Assembly (NCBI GenBank): GCA_964390805.1
Contig: CAYMKL010000114.1
Span: 1 to 22,033, forward strand
DNA length: 22,033 nucleotides
Reading direction: 5' to 3'
Origin: CAYMKL01 sp964390805
GTDB lineage: Bacteria; Chloroflexota; Anaerolineae; VGOG01
Shown here: positions 1-5,056 of the stretch, piece by piece
Layout: every line of letters starts with the position of its first letter
Numbering within the stretch: the first letter of the stretch is position 1
Program-made: the position numbers and the translations under genes
Notes under the pieces: generated by a model
What the model saw: the letters and a program-made list of their open reading frames with translations, nothing else
What the model was told of the DNA's origin: nothing
Database searches by the model: none

Positions 1-518
1 GGTCCGATGAGGAGCTGGAAGTGCGAGTGCAGTTCCCCCACGGCGTTGTCCAGGGTTCCTCTCCCGCCTGGCAGGCTGGCTACGATAGAAAAGCCGATTA
101 TGACGACAAATACCGCCCCGTGGTTGACCTGGCCCTGGGAGCTATCGGCCTCTTGATCCTCGTGGCTGGGCCCCTGGCCTTTATCGTCCTCTGGTACACC
201 CGTGGGCGAGACATGCCCGTGCCCATGGTGGCGGACTACTTGCCTGAGCCGCCCAGCGACCTTCCGGCAGGCGTGGCTGGCACTCTCGTTGACGAGAAGG
301 CCGACATGAAGGACATCATCGCCACCATCGTTGATCTGGCGCGGCGGGGGGTGATAACCATGACCGAGCGGCAGGAACGGGGCTTCCTGGGCTTCGGCAC
401 GAGGCATGATTTCACCCTCCAGTTGGTGGACACGGAGCAGCCCTTGCGGCCCTACGAGAAGACGCTGATCAACAAGCTATTCCGCGGTCGCTCGCAGATT
501 GATTTGTCAGACCTCAAG

Positions 519-526
519 GAAAAGTT
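519..526. repeat. Target-site duplication, left copy
   Basis: The sequence gaaaagtt abuts the left inverted repeat of the element and is identical to the copy at 717-724. In the uninterrupted gene it encodes part of the E-K-F stretch. Confidence 0.88.
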
Positions 527-716
527 GGCATCGTTTCATCCAGCCTGGAAATGACCAGAGATCGCTTTACACTTTTTCCGCGATTATGATCCAAACGGAG
601 CGCAAAAGGCCCCCAAAATGGCCTCCAGAGGGGCAAAATGGCTGTTTATGTTCACTTGGGTCTGCACTCCACCAAAAAAGTGTAAAGTTGCTATTTTGGC
701 GATTTGAAACGATGCC
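527..716. mobile_element. 190-bp MITE-like non-autonomous element
   Basis: The ends are perfect 12-bp inverted repeats, ggcatcgtttca at 527-538 and its complement at 705-716. Inside them lies a second perfect inverted pair of 13 bp, ctttacacttttt at 565-577 and its complement at 675-687. The element is flanked by an identical 8-bp direct repeat and lies within a gene frame that is restored when it is removed. It carries no transposase-sized frame, so it must be mobilised in trans. An 8-bp duplication with termini beginning GG would fit an ISL3-like parent, but that is inference; IS66 and IS256 families also make 8-bp duplications. Confidence 0.88.
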
Positions 717-724
717 GAAAAGTT
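717..724. repeat. Target-site duplication, right copy
   Basis: The sequence gaaaagtt directly follows the right inverted repeat. Its identity with 519-526 over all 8 bases suggests the insertion is recent. Confidence 0.88.
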
Positions 725-1546
725 CTACAAATCCATCCCCGCCCTGCAGAAGAAACTGTATGCCGAGGTGATGGAAAAGGGCTTCTTCGCCAAAAGCCCT
801 GAGCGAACGCGCAGGAACTATACAATTCTGGGCATCATCGGAATGATTGTGGCCCCTGCCTTGGGTATCGGGGCCTTCATTGCCCTTAGTGGGTACACCA
901 GCGCCGCAATCTGCCCCCCCATCGGGTTGGGCGTGAGCGCCATCACCCTCATCATCGTCGGCCCCTTCATGCCCCGCAAGACCCGTCAGGGATCAGTGGA
1001 GGCGGCCAAGTGGAAGGCCTTCAAGCGCTACCTGGCCAACATCGAGAAGTACACCGACCTCCAGCAAGCCCATGACATCTTCGACAGGTATCTGCCCTAC
1101 GCCATCGCCTTCGGTCTGGAGAGGAGCTGGATCAGAAAGTTCGCCGCCGTCGAGACACCTGCTCCCATCTGGTACTATCCCTACTTTCCTGTCTATGGAC
1201 ACGGTTATTCCCGCCAACGCGGGGTGAGCCGGTCAGTCCCCACAGGCGAGGGCCGGGGCATCCCATCCCTGGAGGGAGCAACCCAGGGCGTCTTCACCTC
1301 GCTGGAGAGCATGAGCAGCGGCCTCTTCTCCATGTTGGAGTCGGCCTCCAGCACATTGAGCAGCTCACCCTCCAGCTCCGGCGGAGGCGGATTCAGTGGC
1401 GGAGGTGGGGGAGGCGGCGGGGGAGGCGGTGGCGGTGGAGGAGGCGTCGGCTAGAGATGGCTGCGGGCAGGCTTCGTAGGTGCTGAGCCGACTGAAAGCC
1501 ATTGCCGAGGCACTAAAGACAAACCGACGTAAGTGGTGGAAGCAAG

Positions 1547-1870
1547 ATGGAGAAGATTCTGACCGAACAGACGCTTCAAGAGATCATTGGCCGGATTGTA
1601 GAGGTTGCACGTCCCCAGCAAGTTATCCTGTTTGGCTCCGCCGCTAGAGGCGACATGGGACCTCACAGTGATGTGGACCTTTTAGTGGTGGTGGAGAGAC
1701 CTGTCCATCGGCGGCGGTTGGCGCAAAGCATTTACCGCAACCTGGTGGGAGTTGGATTTGCTGCGGATGTAGTGGTGGTCACCGTAGAAGACTTGCGCCG
1801 CTACAAGGAGCATCCAGGGATGGTGATTCGCCCGGCTTTGGAAGAAGGAAAGGTCATTTATGTCTCTTGA
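1547..1870 (+). CDS. MNT-type nucleotidyltransferase (MntA-like), orphan
   Basis: This 107-residue protein is a minimal nucleotidyltransferase of the polymerase-beta fold. It shows the GS-X10-DXD signature (G30, S31, D42, D44) and a third candidate metal ligand at D74 in ADVVVV. In the MntA/HepT type of toxin-antitoxin system such proteins transfer AMP from ATP onto the HEPN toxin and silence it. A purine-rich stretch (ggtggaag) lies before the ATG. The expected HEPN partner gene starts at 1860, overlapping the end of this gene, but stops after 18 codons. The protein is therefore probably an orphan, unless it can act on the HEPN protein encoded at 2462-2881. Active-site residues look complete, so activity is plausible. 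Confidence 0.85.
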   Translation: MEKILTEQTLQEIIGRIVEVARPQQVILFGSAARGDMGPHSDVDLLVVVERPVHRRRLAQSIYRNLVGVGFAADVVVVTVEDLRRYKEHPGMVIRPALEEGKVIYVS

Positions 1871-1916
1871 ACCAGAACTTGGGACGCCGGTCGAATGGCT
1901 CAGGCGAGCAGAGTGA
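1860..1916 (+). pseudogene. Truncated HEPN gene start (18 codons)
   Basis: An ATG at 1860 lies inside the 3' end of the nucleotidyltransferase gene, the usual overlap between MNT and HEPN partners. It opens a frame reading MSLEPELGTPVEWLRRAE and then stops at 1914-1916. This peptide resembles the first helix of HEPN proteins (compare EFLRWMRQAE in the intact HEPN protein downstream). The rest of the gene is missing: the next gene starts 33 bases later. I read this as the stub left by a deletion that removed the toxin. The short length limits certainty. Confidence 0.6.
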
Positions 1917-1949
1917 AGTCTCATTGGATATCGACAGGAGAAAAAGGCT

Positions 1950-2465
1950 ATGTCAGGGACAGGCAAGACAATAGGGATCATCCTGGTAATGATTGGAGTT
2001 TTGATTGGCCTGGTAGCAGCACTTTTCTTCGGCTCAGGCTATGCATCGGGCCGGATGCCCTCAGCCATGATCCTGGGATTCGGCCTGGTGTTCATCGTCG
2101 TGGTGCTGCCCCTGGTGGGGGCGGGGGGCTTCCTGTTTGTCAAAGGCCGCCAGGAAGCGGCCGTCTTCGCCGAGGTCGAGAAGGAGAAGAGGGTGCTCAA
2201 TATGGTGCTCACTCAGGGGCAGGTTCGGGTAGCCGAGGTGGCCCTGGAGCTGAACGCCACCCGCGACCAGGTGAAGGAATGGATCTACGACCTGGTAGGC
2301 AAAGGGCTCTTCACAGGCTACATCAATTGGGACGAGGGGATCCTCTACTCCAAGCAGGCCTCGGAGCTGGCGACTAACAAATGCCCCAATTGCGGCGGGC
2401 AGTTGGAGCTGGCAGGCAAAGACGTGGTGGGATGCCCCTATTGTGGAACGGAGATATTCCTATGA
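1950..2465 (+). CDS. Two-helix membrane protein with winged-helix-like region and C-terminal zinc ribbon
   Basis: The 171-residue protein has two membrane helices (about 8-29 and 38-64), a charged helical region (70-125) that looks like a small winged-helix fold, and a C-terminal zinc ribbon with C145, C148, C162 and C165. The short turn between the helices implies that the zinc ribbon faces the cytoplasm if both termini are inside. An AGGAG site precedes the ATG at 1950. The stop codon overlaps the start of the HEPN gene in ATGA, which suggests translational coupling. I do not recognise a named family. Zinc ribbons also occur at the end of the SPFH protein at 3878, so the two may share a partner; that is inference. 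Confidence 0.8.
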   Translation: MSGTGKTIGIILVMIGVLIGLVAALFFGSGYASGRMPSAMILGFGLVFIVVVLPLVGAGGFLFVKGRQEAAVFAEVEKEKRVLNMVLTQGQVRVAEVALELNATRDQVKEWIYDLVGKGLFTGYINWDEGILYSKQASELATNKCPNCGGQLELAGKDVVGCPYCGTEIFL

Positions 2466-2881
2466 CCGAATCGCTCTTCGATGAGGAAGAATTCCTTCGC
2501 TGGATGAGGCAGGCGGAGCATACCCTGACCTCAGCCCAAGGGGATGTCACCGCGGGCGACTACGGATGGGCATGCTTCAAGGCTCAGCAAGCCGCCGAGT
2601 ACGCAGCAAAAGCCCTTCTGCGCGGCCTGGGTTTGCCCGCTTTCGGCCATTCCGTCCTGGGCCTCGTCGGCGAAATGGAGGGACAAGGGCTTCCCATAAC
2701 CGAAGATATTCGACAATACTCCCGCACCTTGGATCGGCATTATATACCCCCTCGTTACGCAAACGCCTATCCCGCAGGCAGTCCCTTCGAATACTATGAT
2801 CGAGAGACGGCCGACGAGGCTGTCGTGTGCGCCCAAGCGGTTCTTGAAGTTGTCCAGGAGGCAAGGGAGCGTCATGCTTAA
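2462..2881 (+). CDS. HEPN domain protein, probable ribonuclease toxin
   Basis: The 139-residue all-helical protein matches the HEPN family. It has the conserved patch R88-TLDR-H93 followed by YIPPRYANAYP, which provides the R-X4-H motif that forms the RNase active site in active HEPN toxins. The K40-A-QQAAEYAAKALL helix is also typical. The ATG at 2462 overlaps the upstream stop codon. The longer open frame back to 2381 is only a shadow of the zinc-ribbon gene. The stop codon overlaps the downstream MNT gene by 8 bases, the usual arrangement of HEPN/MNT toxin-antitoxin pairs. The toxin role is known for related families and inferred here. Confidence 0.88.
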   Translation: MTESLFDEEEFLRWMRQAEHTLTSAQGDVTAGDYGWACFKAQQAAEYAAKALLRGLGLPAFGHSVLGLVGEMEGQGLPITEDIRQYSRTLDRHYIPPRYANAYPAGSPFEYYDRETADEAVVCAQAVLEVVQEARERHA

Positions 2882-3281
2882 GGCGTTGGAGGAAAGACGA
2901 AAGCAACGAGAAAGATTCGTGGAGATGGCGCGGGCCTACGCCGAAGATCTGCGCGGAAAGCTGGGTCAACTAACGGCCATCGTTTACGGCTCCGTGCCCC
3001 GAGGCGACTTCAATCTGGGCAGCGACGTGGACGTCTTGATCATTTCCGAAAGGCTACCCTCCCATCCTCTAGAGCGAATGGAAGTGCTTTACTCTTGTCA
3101 CGAGCCGCCTCTGGAACCAAAAGGCTACACGCATACCGAGTTCCAGACTCTCCTGGCCAAGCGCAACTCGGTCTTAGCAGAGGTTTTAAGAGATAGCATC
3201 GTAGTGATAGATGATCTGGGCCTAACCCACACAAGCCAAATCAAAGCATCTAGTAAGGAGGTGAAAGAGTATGGATCTTAG
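2874..3281 (+). CDS. MNT-type nucleotidyltransferase, partner of the HEPN protein
   Basis: The 135-residue protein has GS-X10-DXD (G39, S40, D51, D53) within VYGSVPRGDFNLGSDVDVL, the nucleotidyltransferase signature. It is expected to be the antitoxin, acting by modifying the HEPN protein. The start at 2874 overlaps the HEPN stop codon; the upstream extension to 2796 is a shadow frame. Unlike the orphan at 1547, I see no clear third aspartate; the corresponding stretch reads LEPKGYTHTEF. A long basic/acidic N-terminal helix (about 1-30) precedes the fold. The 3' end overlaps the next gene by 11 bases, and that next gene has its own strong ribosome site (aaggaggtg). Confidence 0.87.
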   Translation: MLKALEERRKQRERFVEMARAYAEDLRGKLGQLTAIVYGSVPRGDFNLGSDVDVLIISERLPSHPLERMEVLYSCHEPPLEPKGYTHTEFQTLLAKRNSVLAEVLRDSIVVIDDLGLTHTSQIKASSKEVKEYGS

Positions 3282-3789
3282 AGAGAAAGTCGCCGGAGCT
3301 CTGGGAGGGCTGGAGCAACTGGTGGCGAAAGTCCCCGGCTACAAGGGCTACAAGGAAAAGGAGATGCGCCGCGAGGCCGATAAGCTCCTCAGGGAACAGT
3401 TGGCACGCCAGTTTGAGGAACAACGGCGGCGGATCCCCGACCTGCAGAAACAACTGATCAGCTCAGGACAGATCGGCTTCCTAGATGACCTGGAGAGCGG
3501 TGGCATGAAGCTACAGTTCCTCATTGATCGGCTCAAGACGGCCAGCTACGGCTACGCCGGTTTCTTCGACGCCATCAAGGTCAAAGAACCGCAACTCGAC
3601 GCCCTCTACGAGTTCGACAACGCCCTGATGGACGAGGTGCCCAGAGTAGCCACTGGCATCTACAAGGTCTCCGAGGCCATCACAGCCAAAGAGGGCATTG
3701 CCGAGGCCATAGCCAGTCTGGTGAGCACCATCCAGGGCATCAACGACACGTTCAGCAGAAGACAGGATGTAATACTACAAGCGTCGTAG
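3271..3789 (+). CDS. Hypothetical helical cytoplasmic protein
   Basis: This 172-residue protein has no signal peptide, membrane helix or cysteine cluster. It is predicted to be almost entirely helical: a charged region with coiled-coil potential (about 25-60, rich in R, E, Q), then a helical hairpin-like C-terminal part. An ideal ribosome site (aaggaggtg) precedes the ATG. The last five residues come from a repeat tract that begins at about 3779. The gene sits between the HEPN/MNT pair and the SPFH gene, and the coupling suggests a shared role. The overall style recalls small helical proteins that neighbour SPFH genes, but I do not recognise a family and assign no function. Confidence 0.75.
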   Translation: MDLREKVAGALGGLEQLVAKVPGYKGYKEKEMRREADKLLREQLARQFEEQRRRIPDLQKQLISSGQIGFLDDLESGGMKLQFLIDRLKTASYGYAGFFDAIKVKEPQLDALYEFDNALMDEVPRVATGIYKVSEAITAKEGIAEAIASLVSTIQGINDTFSRRQDVILQAS

Positions 3790-3861
3790 CGCCCAAGCGG
3801 CAAGCGTCGTAGCGCCGGTACGCTAAGACGCCACGACGGTATGACGCTAAGACGCTGGAAA
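3779..3861. repeat. Degenerate short-repeat tract, family A
   Basis: The 88-base gap before the SPFH gene and the end of the preceding gene consist of short repeats. The unit caagcgtcgtagcgcc occurs twice (3779 and 3801), followed by two copies of acgctaagacgc and ending in gacgctgg. A related tract with 8-bp units gacgctga and gacgctgg occurs at 6978-7037, so this is a dispersed family. The ribosome site of the SPFH gene lies just beyond the tract. Confidence 0.7.
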
Positions 3862-3877
3862 AAAGGAGGAAAACCAA

Positions 3878-4912
3878 ATGGCACGGATTTTCGATATAGT
3901 TGAGTTCTTCGACGAGACGGGGCGACAGATGGTGCACCGGGTGCCAGAGCACGGCTCAGGCGATTTCCGCCTGGGCTCGCAGGTCATCGTGCGCGAGAGC
4001 CAGGAGGCCGTCTTCTTCCGCGACGGCAAGGCCCTGGACACCTTCGGCGCTGGCCGACACACCATTTCCACGGCCAATGTCCCGTTGCTGACCAGCCTGA
4101 TTGGCATGGCCTTCAGCGGGGAGACGCCGTTCAAGGCCGAGGTCTACTTCGTTAACCTGCGGGAGTTCCTGGAGCAGAAGTGGGGCACTCCCGAGGCCAT
4201 CACTCTGCGTGACAGTGAGCTGGGCATGGTGCGACTGCGGGCCTTTGGCACCTATTCCATGCAGGTGAACGATTCTCAGCTCTTCGTCAACAAGATCGTG
4301 GGTACCCAGGGTCTCTACCAAACAAGCCAGATCCAGGGCTTCCTGCGAGGCATCATCGTGGCCAAGCTCACGGACCTTCTGGGCGAGGTGGGGAAATCCA
4401 TCCTCGACCTGCCCAGCCTGTACGACGAGATTGGAGCTGGCGCCAAGGCCAAGGTACAGGACGATTTCAACGCCCTGGGCATAGCACTCAAGACCCTCTA
4501 CGTCACCTCCATCAGCCCTACCGAGGAGACAGCGAAGGCCATTGACGAGCGGGCGTCCATGGGGGCCATCGGCAACATGCAGGCCTACCTCCAGTTCAAG
4601 ACTGCACGGGCCATGACCGAGGCCGCTGCAGCGCCTGGAGGCGTGGCTGGAGCCGGGGTCGGTCTGGGAGCCGGGGTAGGTATGGGTGCTGCCATGGCCC
4701 AGATGATGGCTCAGTCCATGCAGCCGGGCGCGCCGGCAGCAGCCGCGGCGACGATGATGTGCCCCAGTTGTTCGGCACAGATCCCTGCGGCGTCGAAGTT
4801 CTGTCCTCAATGCGGTGGCAAGATCGGCGGCGAGATGATCTGTCCCAACTGCAAGGCCGACGTGCCCGATGGCTCCAAGTTCTGCCCTAACTGCGGCACG
4901 AAGATAGCATAG
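3878..4912 (+). CDS. SPFH/Band 7 family protein with two C-terminal zinc ribbons
   Basis: The 344-residue protein opens with an SPFH-type domain (about 20-240) of the kind found in Bacillus YdjI and so-called virion core proteins: IVRESQEAVFFRDGKALD, then a long helical segment with the DLPSLYDEIG region. A glycine/alanine-rich linker (about 247-285) is followed by two zinc ribbons, C295-C298-C309-C312 and C322-C325-C336-C339. There is no membrane helix, so it probably binds the membrane peripherally or through partners. SPFH proteins organise membrane microdomains and YdjI belongs to an envelope-stress locus in Bacillus. A role in membrane homeostasis here is inferred. The ribosome site aaggagg is 8 bases before the ATG. 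The bidirectional terminator downstream ends the unit. Confidence 0.88.
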   Translation: MARIFDIVEFFDETGRQMVHRVPEHGSGDFRLGSQVIVRESQEAVFFRDGKALDTFGAGRHTISTANVPLLTSLIGMAFSGETPFKAEVYFVNLREFLEQKWGTPEAITLRDSELGMVRLRAFGTYSMQVNDSQLFVNKIVGTQGLYQTSQIQGFLRGIIVAKLTDLLGEVGKSILDLPSLYDEIGAGAKAKVQDDFNALGIALKTLYVTSISPTEETAKAIDERASMGAIGNMQAYLQFKTARAMTEAAAAPGGVAGAGVGLGAGVGMGAAMAQMMAQSMQPGAPAAAAATMMCPSCSAQIPAASKFCPQCGGKIGGEMICPNCKADVPDGSKFCPNCGTKIA

Positions 4913-4933
4913 TGAAGACCAGTTGAAAACAGA

Positions 4934-4972
4934 AAGGGCTTCCAGAGGTGATGCACACCTTTGGAAGCCCTT
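4934..4972. terminator. Bidirectional rho-independent terminator
   Basis: A 17-bp stem (4934-4950 with 4956-4972, one G-U pair) closes a 5-base loop. On the minus strand it is followed by ttctgtttt, and on the plus strand by a weaker run (cgctcttgtt). It lies between the convergent SPFH and YfhO genes and can serve both. Confidence 0.85.
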
Positions 4973-4983
4973 CGCTCTTGTTA

Positions 4984-5056
4984 TGAGGCGATTAGGCAAT
5001 GAGTCAACGAGGCAATGAGTATGAGTCAACCCTCGTTACTCGTTGCCTCATTTCTT
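4984..5056. repeat. Dispersed repeat, family B (gaggcaa words), with inverted copies
   Basis: The stretch holds acgaggcaatgag at about 5007 and its near-complement ctcgttgcctcat at about 5039, so it can fold back on itself. Related words occur at 6661-6705 and 10573-10590. The stop codon of the YfhO gene (5048-5050) lies inside this repeat. Confidence 0.6.

Larger units (their letters stand above)
1..1454 (+). pseudogene. DUF2207 membrane protein gene, 5'-partial, interrupted by a small transposable element
   Basis: The reading frame is already open at base 3, so the gene begins upstream of the window. The first part has a membrane helix (about residues 40-62 counted from base 3) followed by the cytoplasmic helical region typical of DUF2207 proteins. 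The frame stops at 552-554, inside a 190-bp insertion. It resumes in the same phase after the insertion at 717 and runs to 1454, with two more membrane helices (about 822-960) and an extreme C-terminal glycine run, a hallmark of this family. Removing the insertion and one copy of the 8-bp duplication restores a continuous frame through LKEKFYKSIPALQKKLY. Function of DUF2207 is not established; a membrane role is inferred from the helices. A truncated N-terminal product could still be made. The 3' part has an ATG at 768, but I see no reason to treat it as a natural start. Confidence 0.85.

Noticed and set aside
499..771. A 90-codon plus-strand frame covering the small element
   Set aside because: It runs across element and host gene in a frame used by neither, has no ribosome site and no recognisable protein features.
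1895..2377. A 160-codon frame overlapping the zinc-ribbon gene
   Set aside because: Its composition (runs of G, R, P, S) is typical of a shadow frame, whereas the 1950 frame has membrane helices and a zinc ribbon.
3779..3861. A CRISPR-like array in the repeat tract before the SPFH gene
   Set aside because: The units are 8-16 bp, degenerate and lack spacers of regular length; no cas genes are present.
3956..5029. A 357-codon minus-strand frame antisense to the SPFH gene
   Set aside because: It mirrors the codon structure of the SPFH gene, is rich in H, G and L from antisense reading, and has no family resemblance; the plus-strand protein is clearly real.
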